A stretch of 64,000 bases of DNA, from positions 1-64,000 of the forward strand of contig NZ_MUXE01000007.1 of NCBI RefSeq assembly GCF_003063245.1. Direction: 5' to 3'. Below are positions 56,502 to 64,000 of the stretch, one piece after another. The notes beneath the pieces are model-generated. The model saw only the letters and a program-made list of their open reading frames with translations, searched no databases and was not told the DNA's origin. The stretch is from Arcobacter caeni. Lineage in GTDB: Bacteria > Campylobacterota > Campylobacteria > Campylobacterales > Arcobacteraceae. A program made the translations under genes and the position numbers. The first letter of the stretch is position 1; each line of letters opens with the position of its first letter.

Positions 56502-58003
56502 TGATTGAGCCTATAAATATAAGTTTAGATAGTTTAAATTTAGGAACAATAGCACCAATATCAATCGCGATAATTGGGGCTTTAGGAATTTTATTAACAG
56601 ATATATTTAATAAAAATAAACATAAATCACTTTATGTAATTTTGGTTGTTTTATTTTTAATTTTTGATTTGTTTACTCTTTTGTCTTTTAATGGAGAACC
56701 AAGAGGTTTATTTGATTTAATGTTAGTTGATGGAATAGCTATTTTATCTCAATGTATAATCATTGGAGGTTCAATATTATTTATTTTATTGGGATTATCA
56801 AAACTAAGACTTCAAGAATTTAGATATGCTGAATATTTTGCACTTTATTTATTTGCAGTTGCTGGATTTCAATTTATGGTTAGTTCAGATTCATTGATTT
56901 TAATTTTTGTAGGGCTTGAAACATCTTCACTTGCTTTATATACATTAATAGCAATGCATAATAGAATGGTATCAATAGAAGCTGCTGTCAAATATTTTAC
57001 AATGGGTGCCTTAGCAGCTGCATTTTTTGTATTTGGTTCAATGATATTTTATGCAATTACAGGAACAGTTGAATTAGCTCAAATGGCTCAAGTTTTAACT
57101 CAAGATGGTTTTTTATCAATGGAAAATTACTCTAATTATATTTTAGTATTAGTTGGTTTTGCGTTTATGTTTGCGGCTATTGGATTTAAATTATCATTAT
57201 TCCCATATCATGTTTGGGTTCCTGATGTTTATCAAGGATCAACTTCTGCATTAGCTGGATTTATTTCTGTTGTACCAAAGATTGCTGGTTTTGTAGTAGC
57301 TTTGAGATTTTTTGAAATATTTATTCATGCTAATGATATTATCATTCAAACTATACTTTATGTAACAGTAATTTTAACAATGACTATTCCAAATTTAATT
57401 GCATTACAACAAAAAGATATTAAAAGAATGCTTGCTTACTCTTCAATTTCAAATACAGGTATGGCGATGGCAGCAATTGCAATTGGAACACAACAAGCAA
57501 CAAATGCTTTATTTTTATATTGGATTTTATTTACAATTACAAATTTTGGTGCTTTTGGTATGTTATGGCTTAATAGAGGAAAAGAGTTTAAAGATTATGA
57601 ATCTCCATATACTTTTGTTAAATTCTCAGGACTTGCTCAAATATCGCCATTTAGTGCTTCAATTTTAGCTTTATTCTTATTTGCATTATCAGGTCTTCCT
57701 CCTTTTGCATTATTTTGGGGGAAAATGTATTTAATATCAAGTGCTGTTAATTCAGGACATATTGCTTTAGCTATTATAATGGTATTAAATTCTGTAATTG
57801 CTGCTTATTATTATTTAAGACCAATTTCTTATATGTTTTTAAGAGATGTTGAACAAGGTGCGAATACTGAGTTTATGCAAAATGCAACAACTCCAACAAA
57901 ATCAATCGTTGGTTTTGCAGTTTTTTTAACAATAATTGCAGTTTTATTAATAGATCCACTTTTAAATATAATTTCAACATTAGTCTCAAACTCAGGATTT
58001 TAA
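56501..58003 (+). CDS. nuoN: NADH-quinone oxidoreductase subunit N
   Basis: 500-residue third antiporter-like subunit. FVGLETSSLALYTLIA (key Glu), KLSLFPYHVWVPDVYQGSTSALAGF and MLAYSSISNTGMAM are recognised. Last gene of the nuo operon; a hairpin follows. Confidence 0.97.
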   Translation: MIEPINISLDSLNLGTIAPISIAIIGALGILLTDIFNKNKHKSLYVILVVLFLIFDLFTLLSFNGEPRGLFDLMLVDGIAILSQCIIIGGSILFILLGLSKLRLQEFRYAEYFALYLFAVAGFQFMVSSDSLILIFVGLETSSLALYTLIAMHNRMVSIEAAVKYFTMGALAAAFFVFGSMIFYAITGTVELAQMAQVLTQDGFLSMENYSNYILVLVGFAFMFAAIGFKLSLFPYHVWVPDVYQGSTSALAGFISVVPKIAGFVVALRFFEIFIHANDIIIQTILYVTVILTMTIPNLIALQQKDIKRMLAYSSISNTGMAMAAIAIGTQQATNALFLYWILFTITNFGAFGMLWLNRGKEFKDYESPYTFVKFSGLAQISPFSASILALFLFALSGLPPFALFWGKMYLISSAVNSGHIALAIIMVLNSVIAAYYYLRPISYMFLRDVEQGANTEFMQNATTPTKSIVGFAVFLTIIAVLLIDPLLNIISTLVSNSGF

Positions 58004-58008
58004 TTAAT

Positions 58009-58048
58009 AAGAATTCTAATCATTAATGAAAAATGGTTAGAATTTCTT
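58009..58048 (+). terminator. nuo operon terminator
   Basis: Imperfect long hairpin: AAGAATTCTAATCATT pairs with AATGGTTAGAATTTCTT (one mispair or bulge), loop of about 7 bases, six bases after the nuoN stop. The following stretch is AT-rich rather than a pure T run. Confidence 0.6.
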
Positions 58049-58124
58049 ATAATAAAATCAATATAACCAAACAATAAACCATAACTTGTTACAATCCCCA
58101 AAGAAAAAAGTCAAGGATAAGAAA

Positions 58125-58988
58125 TTGAAAACTATAAGTGTAGCTCATTCACCAGATGCTGATGATATTTTTATGTATTACGCCATTAAATTTGGTTGGG
58201 TTACTCCAAAAGATGCAAAGTTTGAAAATATCGCAGATGACATAGAAAGTTTAAATCAAGCAACGCTAAAGGGTGAATATGACATTTGTGCAATTTCTTT
58301 TGCTTTGTATCCTTTTGTAAAAGATGATTATGCCTTATTAAAAACAGCCGTTTCTTTTGGTGAGGGTTATGGACCTAAACTTATAAAGAAAAAAGGAACT
58401 ACTTTAAAAAAGAATTTTAAAGTTGCTCTTAGTGGAGAATTTACAACTAATGCACTTATCTTTAAAATCGCATATCCAAATGCAAGAATTACTTATTTAA
58501 ATTTTTTAGAAATTGAAGAAGCTGTTTTAAATGGAACTGTAGATGCTGGTGTTTTAATTCATGAATCAATTTTGAATTATAACGAGCAGTTAGAAGTTGA
58601 ACGAGAAATTTGGGATATTTGGGTTGAATTAAGTGGTGGAGATTTACCATTACCACTTGGTGGAATGTGTTTAAGACGATCACTTCCTCTAAGTGATGCT
58701 ATAAATTATGAAAATACTTTAATAAAAGCAGTTGAAGTTGCAAATAAAAACAGAAAAGTCTTAGCTCCTATGTTAATTGAAAAAGGATTAATTAGAGTAA
58801 ATGCTGAAACTTTAGATAAATATTTAGATTTATATGCAAATGATAACTCAGTAAAAATGAGCGAGTTACAATATAAAGCTTTGGATAAATTGTATGAACT
58901 TGGATATAAAAATGGTTTTTATGAAAATCTTGTAAAATCGCAAGATTTTTTAATCCCAAGTGAATATGAAGAGTTAAGAGCCAAATAA
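58125..58988 (+). CDS. mqnD: Menaquinone biosynthesis MqnD-type protein
   Basis: 287-residue protein of the MqnA/MqnD family (periplasmic-binding-protein fold, cytoplasmic here). It is probably 1,4-dihydroxy-6-naphthoate synthase of the futalosine menaquinone route. Recognised from VAHSPDADDIFMYYAI near the start, DICAISFALYPF, and SGGDLPLPLGGM (about 191-202). I place the start at TTG 58125, seven bases after AAGGA (58113-58117). The further start at 58086 would add a lysine-rich stretch over the ribosome-binding site. Its place after nuo fits menaquinone as the complex I acceptor. MqnA is the alternative. Confidence 0.82.
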   Translation: MKTISVAHSPDADDIFMYYAIKFGWVTPKDAKFENIADDIESLNQATLKGEYDICAISFALYPFVKDDYALLKTAVSFGEGYGPKLIKKKGTTLKKNFKVALSGEFTTNALIFKIAYPNARITYLNFLEIEEAVLNGTVDAGVLIHESILNYNEQLEVEREIWDIWVELSGGDLPLPLGGMCLRRSLPLSDAINYENTLIKAVEVANKNRKVLAPMLIEKGLIRVNAETLDKYLDLYANDNSVKMSELQYKALDKLYELGYKNGFYENLVKSQDFLIPSEYEELRAK

Positions 58989-58991
58989 TAG

Positions 58992-59777
58992 ATGTCAAAT
59001 AGTATAAAAACAATAGATTTTAAAAAATATTCTTCAATAAAAATAGGTCCTGTTTTAGATGTTTTAGAAATAAATGAAATAGGCGATTATAGTGATTATC
59101 AAATTATAGGTCGTGCTAATAATCTTCTAATATCTCCAAATACAAATAAAAAGTTTGCAGTTTTAGGTGAAAACTTTGATTATATAAAACAAGAGGGAAA
59201 TCAACTTTTTGTTGGCTGTGCCACAACTTCTGGTAAACTTCTTACCTATACTAGAAATAATGATATTGCAAATTTGGAATTTTTAGCAAAACTACCTGGA
59301 AATTTAGGTGGTTTGGTTAAAATGAATGCTGGACTTAAATCTTGGGAAATGTTTAATTATATAAATAGTATAAAAACAAAAGATGGATATATAAAAAAAG
59401 AAGATGTTGATTTTTCATATAGACATACTAAAATAGATACCATAGTTTATGAAGTAGTTTTTAATATTGAGTTTGGTTTTTGTAAAGAAAAACTAAAAGA
59501 GTTTAATAAAATGAGAGACAATCAACCTCATGTGCCAAGTGCTGGAAGCTGTTTTAAAAACCCAAAAGGTGATTTTGCAGGAAGATTAATTGAAGCGATT
59601 AATTTAAAAGGTCTGAGGCAAGGGGACATGAGTTTCTCAGAACAACATGCAAATTTTTTAGTAAATAATGGTGCTGGAACTTTCGAAGATGCGATATATT
59701 TGATTGATTTGGCGAAGAAAAAGATAAAAGAAGAGTTTAGTATAGATATAGAAGAAGAGATTATAATTTACAAGTAA
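58992..59777 (+). CDS. murB: UDP-N-acetylenolpyruvoylglucosamine reductase
   Basis: 261-residue MurB, the FAD-dependent reductase that makes UDP-N-acetylmuramate. Seen: YSSIKIGPV at the start, ANNLLISP, FLAKLPGNLGGLVKMNAG and PSAGSCFKNPKGDFAGRLIE, with the catalytic Ser in the SAGSCFKNP loop. It is the short form usual in Campylobacterota. It starts 3 bases after mqnD. Confidence 0.95.
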   Translation: MSNSIKTIDFKKYSSIKIGPVLDVLEINEIGDYSDYQIIGRANNLLISPNTNKKFAVLGENFDYIKQEGNQLFVGCATTSGKLLTYTRNNDIANLEFLAKLPGNLGGLVKMNAGLKSWEMFNYINSIKTKDGYIKKEDVDFSYRHTKIDTIVYEVVFNIEFGFCKEKLKEFNKMRDNQPHVPSAGSCFKNPKGDFAGRLIEAINLKGLRQGDMSFSEQHANFLVNNGAGTFEDAIYLIDLAKKKIKEEFSIDIEEEIIIYK

Positions 59778-59794
59778 AATTAATTTATTTATGT

Positions 59795-59800
59795 TAGAAT
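59795..59800 (+). promoter_or_regulatory. Extended -10 promoter of topA
   Basis: ATGTTAGAAT shows a TG-T extension and TAGAAT -10, about 32 bases before the topA GTG start, with AAGG upstream of the start. Confidence 0.45.
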
Positions 59801-59831
59801 GCAAACTTTAAAAATAATGTAAGGTTTTTTA

Positions 59832-62198
59832 GTGAAGAATTTAGTAATAGTGGAGTCCCCAGCAAAAGCGAAAACAATATCGAAATTTTTAGGTAGTGAT
59901 TATACAGTAATGGCCTCAATGGGTCATGTAAGAGACTTACCAAAATCTCAATTAGGGTTTGATCCAGATGATAACTTTAAACCAAAATATTTAGTTTCAA
60001 CAGATAAGAAAAAAGTAATAAGCGATTTAAGAAAACATATAGACAAAGATACAACCATCTACCTAGCGGCCGATGAGGATAGGGAAGGTGAGGCCATAGC
60101 TTGGCATTTAATTCCTGCACTTAAAATCGAAAAAAATCCTATAAAAAGAATTGTATTTCATGAAATTACAAAAGATGCAATTTTAGCAGCTTTAGCAAAT
60201 CCAAGAGATGTTGACCAAAATTTAGTTGATGCTCAACAAGCAAGAAGAATTTTAGATAGAGCCGTTGGATATGAACTTTCACCACTTTTATGGAAAAAAG
60301 TAAGATATGGTTTAAGCGCAGGTCGAGTTCAATCAGTTGCTGTTAGAATTATCGTTGATAGAGAAAATGAAATAAGAGCTTTTATTCCAGAAGAATATTG
60401 GAGAGTAAAAGCAGATTTTATAAATCCAGAATTAAAAGCTGAATTAGCAAAAATAAATGGAAAAACTTCAAAAGTAAATAATGAACAAGAAGCTTTAAAA
60501 ATTGAAGATTCTTTAAATCAAGGTATTTATAAATTAACTGATATTGAAGAAAAAGATAGCACAAGAAATCCAGCAGCTCCATTTACAACTTCAACATTAC
60601 AACAAGAAGCAAGTAGAAAACTTGGACTTTCAGTAAAACAAACAATGATTGTTGCCCAACAACTTTATGAGGGGAATGTAGGGAATATTCCAGGACACAC
60701 AGGCGGTTTAATCACTTATATGAGAACTGACTCATTAAATCTTTCTGTGGTTGCTACAACAGCTGCAAAAGCCGTAATTGATGAAGAGTATGGAAAAGAG
60801 TATTCATTATCAAAACCTAGAATTTACAAATCAAAAGCAAAAGGCGCTCAAGAAGCCCACGAAGCAATTAGACCTGTAAATTTAGCTTTAAGACCAAGTA
60901 TGATTAAGTCATATGTGGAAAATATTCAATACAAACTTTATAGTTTAATTTGGAAAAGAACACTTGCAACTCAAATGGCACAAGCAAAAATTGCAAATAC
61001 TACTTATAAAATTGAAGCAGGGAAAAATAAAGAGTATGAATTTCAAGTAAAAGGTCAAAGAATTATTTTTGCAGGATTTATGAAAGCCTATACAGAGGGA
61101 AGTGATAATCCAGAATCTGCACTTGATAGTACTGAAAAAATCTTACCAAATATTGAAGTAGGAACAATTTTAGAGTTAGAAAATCTTGAATGTGAACAAA
61201 ACTTTACAAAACCACCAGCAAGATATACAGAAGCTTCATTGGTTAAAAAACTTGAAAGTGAGGGAATAGGAAGACCTTCAACTTATGCTCCAACAATCTC
61301 AACTATTCAAGCAAGAGAATATGTGAGTAAAACAGAAGATAAAAAACTAATTCCAACTCCAACGGGTGAAGTTGTAAATAGTTTTTTAGTTGATCATTTT
61401 TCTTATATTATTGATTTAGGTTTTACTGCAAAAATTGAAGAAGAGTTTGATGAAATTGCTGAGGGTAAAATTACTTGGGAACAAGTAATGAGAGATTTTT
61501 ATGGTAATTTCAAAAAAATTATTGATGAAAAAGAGACAAGTGTAAATAAAGAAGATTATTTACAAGTACGAGAAATAGGAACTGATCCAAAATCTGGAAA
61601 ACCTGTTAGTGCTAGAGTTGGAAGATTTGGACCATTTATTCAAATTGGGACAAAAGATGATGAAGAAAAACCAAAATTTGTAGCAATTCCTGATCATTTG
61701 AATATGGATTCAATCACATTTGAAGAAGCAATGTTTTTATTTACACTTCCAAGAGTTGTGGGAGTTGATGCAAACGGAGAAGAGATAAAAGCAAATATTG
61801 GAAGATTTGGTCCATATTTACAAGTAAAAACTAAATATTATTCGTTAAAAACTGATGATCCTTATACCGTTGAATTACCAAGAGCATTAGAAATAATTAA
61901 AGATTTAGATGAAGCAAAAGAAAAATCTACAATAAAATCATTTGATAAAGAAAAAATCCAAGTTTTAATAGGTCAATATGGACCTTATATAAAACAAGGT
62001 AGAAAAAACTACAAAATTCCAAAAGGAATAGAAGCAAATGATTTAACTCTTGAACAATGTTTAGAAATAATTGAAAAAGATGCGAAATCTCCTAGATCAT
62101 CAAAATCTACAAGTGCAAAAAAAGCACCAGCTAAAAAAGCAGCTCCAAAGAAAACAACAGCTAAAAAAACTACAACAAAAAAGAGTGCTGATAAATAA
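59832..62198 (+). CDS. topA: DNA topoisomerase I
   Basis: 788-residue type IA topoisomerase that relaxes negative supercoils. Toprim domain NLVIVESPAKAKTISKFLG at the start, acidic DEDREGEAIAWHL (about 79-91), active-site Tyr in GLITYMRTDS (about 296). After the core come three glycine-rich GRFGP/GQYGP repeats (about 598, 658 and 716), and no cysteine-rich zinc finger is present. The last 37 residues are a Lys/Ala/Thr-rich tail. GTG start at 59832. It is followed by a phosphodiesterase and bioB on the same strand. Confidence 0.97.
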   Translation: MKNLVIVESPAKAKTISKFLGSDYTVMASMGHVRDLPKSQLGFDPDDNFKPKYLVSTDKKKVISDLRKHIDKDTTIYLAADEDREGEAIAWHLIPALKIEKNPIKRIVFHEITKDAILAALANPRDVDQNLVDAQQARRILDRAVGYELSPLLWKKVRYGLSAGRVQSVAVRIIVDRENEIRAFIPEEYWRVKADFINPELKAELAKINGKTSKVNNEQEALKIEDSLNQGIYKLTDIEEKDSTRNPAAPFTTSTLQQEASRKLGLSVKQTMIVAQQLYEGNVGNIPGHTGGLITYMRTDSLNLSVVATTAAKAVIDEEYGKEYSLSKPRIYKSKAKGAQEAHEAIRPVNLALRPSMIKSYVENIQYKLYSLIWKRTLATQMAQAKIANTTYKIEAGKNKEYEFQVKGQRIIFAGFMKAYTEGSDNPESALDSTEKILPNIEVGTILELENLECEQNFTKPPARYTEASLVKKLESEGIGRPSTYAPTISTIQAREYVSKTEDKKLIPTPTGEVVNSFLVDHFSYIIDLGFTAKIEEEFDEIAEGKITWEQVMRDFYGNFKKIIDEKETSVNKEDYLQVREIGTDPKSGKPVSARVGRFGPFIQIGTKDDEEKPKFVAIPDHLNMDSITFEEAMFLFTLPRVVGVDANGEEIKANIGRFGPYLQVKTKYYSLKTDDPYTVELPRALEIIKDLDEAKEKSTIKSFDKEKIQVLIGQYGPYIKQGRKNYKIPKGIEANDLTLEQCLEIIEKDAKSPRSSKSTSAKKAPAKKAAPKKTTAKKTTTKKSADK

Positions 62199-62200
62199 TT

Positions 62201-62713
62201 ATGAAAATCGGCATTTTATCGGATAGTCACCTAAAAAGTGACTATACAAAAGAAGTTATTGATTTTTTAAAAGAGATAGAGAGTGATTATTTGGTTCATG
62301 CGGGTGATTTATGTTTGGAAAAGAATCTTCAACTATTAGAAGAATCTGGTTTAAAATATATGGCAGTTTTTGGAAATAATGATAGGCATTTATTGTCTTT
62401 AGCTTCAAATTATAACATTAAACAAGAGCCTTATTATTTTAAAATAAAAGATACAACTTTTAAACTAATGCATTTGCCATATTACTTAAATCCTGATAGT
62501 GATGTAGTGATTTTTGGGCATACTCATATCTTTGAGTGTGACTATAAAAACAAAACACTTTTTATAAATCCTGGAGAAGTATGTGCTAGAGAAAAGCCTT
62601 TGATTGAATGTGTACAACTAGAGATTAAAGAAAATGAGTATATAATCTCCCGTTATTTTAAAAAAATTAATGAAATAAATTTTACAAAAGAAGAGAAAAA
62701 GTATGAACGATAA
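62201..62713 (+). CDS. YfcE/MJ0936-type metallophosphoesterase
   Basis: 170-residue calcineurin-like phosphodiesterase of the YfcE/YsnB class. Metal-binding motifs: GILSDSHLK (D7-H9), LVHAGDL, VFGNNDRH and FGHTHIFE, all intact. Activity on simple phosphodiesters is known for the class; the real substrate is unknown. It starts two bases after topA and overlaps bioB by 11 bases. Confidence 0.88.
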   Translation: MKIGILSDSHLKSDYTKEVIDFLKEIESDYLVHAGDLCLEKNLQLLEESGLKYMAVFGNNDRHLLSLASNYNIKQEPYYFKIKDTTFKLMHLPYYLNPDSDVVIFGHTHIFECDYKNKTLFINPGEVCAREKPLIECVQLEIKENEYIISRYFKKINEINFTKEEKKYER

Positions 62714-63575
62714 TAATGAAGAAATATTTTTATGTGCTATTTGCAATGTTGAAAGTGGTACATGTAATGAAGATTGCAAATTCTGTACACAAAGTGTAAG
62801 ATACAAAGCTGATATTCAAAGATATACACTAAAAAGTATAGAGCAAATTATCAAAGAGGCCAAAATTGCTAGAGCAAATGGAGCTGTTGGATTTTGTTTA
62901 GTAACAGCTGGACTTGGATTAACTGAGAAAAAAACAAAATTTATAGCCCAAGCTGCAAGAGCTATAAAAGCTGAAAATATTGGTCTTAGATTAATTGCCT
63001 GTAATGGAACGGCGTCTGTTGAGCAATTAAAAGAGTTAAAAGCAGCAGGTGTTGATAATTATAACCACAACTTAGAAACATCAAGAGATTTTTACCCAAC
63101 AATTTGTACAACGCACTCATGGGATGAAAGATACCAAACATGTTTAAATGTTAAAGAAGCAGGTTTAAAACTTGTTTGTGGTGGTATTTTTGGAATGGGA
63201 GAAACTCAAGAAGATAGAATTTCAATGATTGAAGCTATTAATTCATTGGATCCTATGAATGTTCCTTTAAACTTTTTCCATCCAAATGAAGCTTTACCAA
63301 TTGTTGAAAATACAATTACTAGAGAAGAAGCTTTTGATTTAATCACACTTGCTAGAAAGATGATTCCAAATGCACATAAAATTATGGTTGCAGGAGGAAG
63401 AGAATTAATGTTTGGGGAAGAGCAATATGAAATTTTTAAAAGAGGTGCTAATGCTTTTGTTATTGGAGATTATTTAACAACTAGTGGAAAAACTCCAAAA
63501 GATGATGTTGAAGCACTTGAATCATTTGGTTATAAAATAGCTAAAAATTTTCATATAATGCCTGACGAGAAATAG
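62703..63575 (+). CDS. bioB: Biotin synthase
   Basis: 290-residue BioB, a radical-SAM enzyme that inserts sulfur into dethiobiotin. The SAM-cluster motif is CNEDCKFC (C21, C25, C28) and the [2Fe-2S] ligands fall in the later LIACNGTAS, NHNLETSRDFY and LVCGGIFGMGET segments. It is shorter than E. coli BioB (346), as in related species. Other bio genes are not adjacent. Confidence 0.95.
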   Translation: MNDNNEEIFLCAICNVESGTCNEDCKFCTQSVRYKADIQRYTLKSIEQIIKEAKIARANGAVGFCLVTAGLGLTEKKTKFIAQAARAIKAENIGLRLIACNGTASVEQLKELKAAGVDNYNHNLETSRDFYPTICTTHSWDERYQTCLNVKEAGLKLVCGGIFGMGETQEDRISMIEAINSLDPMNVPLNFFHPNEALPIVENTITREEAFDLITLARKMIPNAHKIMVAGGRELMFGEEQYEIFKRGANAFVIGDYLTTSGKTPKDDVEALESFGYKIAKNFHIMPDEK

Positions 63576-63584
63576 GAATTATTT

Positions 63585-63625
63585 AATTAAAAAAGAGGTA
63601 GATTATTATCTACTCTTTTTTAATT
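63585..63625. terminator. Bidirectional terminator after bioB
   Basis: AATTAAAAAAGAG pairs with CTCTTTTTTAATT (13 bp), then GTAGAT with ATCTA after one bulged base, loop of 4. T run on both sides. It contains the stop of the convergent minus-strand gene. Confidence 0.8.
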
Positions 63626-64000
63626 CTTTTTAGTAATAGTAATTATGTCATCTTTATAGTCTACTTCAAATTTTGACGGTTTATCAATTAATTCAATAGC
63701 AATTCTATAATATCCTTCTTTTTTATGATTTCCTACAGCAATCTTTTTAAAACTTTGTGATTCTAAAGAGTCTTTTTTTGTGTTAAATTCAACTAAACCT
63801 TTGTAATCAATAATAATTTTATTTTCTTTATCAATAGAAAACTTTTTTGAAACTTTATGCTCAGAATGTATTATAAATTTATTATCGTTATATTCAACTT
63901 TTAAATATGGCAAGATAGTTTTAGTTAATAAAGATTCATCATCAGCTACATCACTTCTTGGTTTTACATAAACAACCTGCGTTGGTTCAGTTGTTTTTTG
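63620..64000 (-). CDS. AMIN-domain protein, C-terminal part (partial)
   Basis: The reading frame is open from 63620 to the right edge; the N-terminus lies outside the window. The visible 126 residues have a beta-rich C-terminal domain of the AMIN type: IIIDYKGLVEFNTKKDSL, KIAVGNHKKEGYYRIAIEL, YKDDIITI. Before it is a Pro/Thr-containing linker. AMIN domains localise periplasmic or envelope proteins to peptidoglycan or septa. A TTG near 63913 could look like a start but the frame runs through it without interruption, so an internal start is not needed. Confidence 0.75.
   Translation of the reverse strand, partial: QKTTEPTQVVYVKPRSDVADDESLLTKTILPYLKVEYNDNKFIIHSEHKVSKKFSIDKENKIIIDYKGLVEFNTKKDSLESQSFKKIAVGNHKKEGYYRIAIELIDKPSKFEVDYKDDIITITKKN

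Noticed and set aside
63585-63913. Complete small gene of 97 codons at the right edge
   Set aside because: The frame continues without a stop to base 64000, so it is more likely the end of a longer gene than a short gene starting at a TTG.

Overview
The window looks like a chromosomal segment of a low-GC member of the Campylobacterota, most probably Arcobacter/Aliarcobacter. Three things suggest this. The protein set is typical: complex I without a NADH module, futalosine-type MqnD, CcoG, and a clpX-mreB-mreC block beside lpxA/fabZ/lpxB. Base composition is AT-rich. Genes are tightly packed, with many 1-11 nt overlaps and shared terminators. The genus is inferred from family resemblance, not from a database search. 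I saw no insertion sequence, prophage, CRISPR array, tRNA gene or clear pseudogene; this is core chromosome rather than an island.

Layout. 1-127: 3' end of a 5S rRNA gene and its terminator. 242-4185: a VF530-type small protein, a ferredoxin-thioredoxin-reductase-like/rhodanese fusion, then panB-ruvB-AI-2E transporter on the minus strand. 4351-9006: ClC chloride channel, trpA, bpt and two small envelope proteins on plus, rpsU on minus, moaC and a DUF493 protein on plus. 9019-14962 (minus): a small unknown protein, surE, dnaE, a patatin-like phospholipase and a DJ-1/PfpI protein. 15126-16396: two overlapping FlgO-like lipoproteins. 16391-23876 (minus): recJ, pyrG, ccoG, a GT-B-like protein and mnmG. 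24033-24650: ribE. 24657-31131 (minus): mreC, mreB, clpX, lpxA, fabZ, lpxB and queH, an envelope and cell-shape block. 31199-43811: accessory functions, including a lipoprotein with an apparent ATA start, an NSS transporter, a haem-sensor-like GGDEF/EAL protein, NDH-2, endonuclease IV, a SulP transporter, a TetR regulator, two Sel1-type lipoproteins and a membrane protein next to an AAA+ ATPase. 44126-58003: complete nuoA-N operon. 58125-63575: mqnD, murB, topA, a phosphodiesterase and bioB. 63620 to the right edge: partial AMIN-domain protein.

How the genes work together. The respiratory genes form a coherent theme. Complex I lacks the FMN/NADH-binding NuoE/NuoF pair, so it should take electrons from a carrier such as flavodoxin or ferredoxin. 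NDH-2 (35052-36251) can oxidise NADH separately, MqnD helps make the menaquinone that both reduce, and CcoG serves assembly of the terminal cbb3 oxidase. A perfect FNR-type palindrome lies between ndh and nfo. The observations I rate highest are: (i) the 'NuoF' position is filled by a protein that reads as a shortened paralogue of the neighbouring NuoG's C-terminal half; (ii) the FTR-like/rhodanese fusion; (iii) an ATA start codon for a lipoprotein; (iv) an AAA+ ATPase with a duplicated N-terminal module and an Asn in Walker B.
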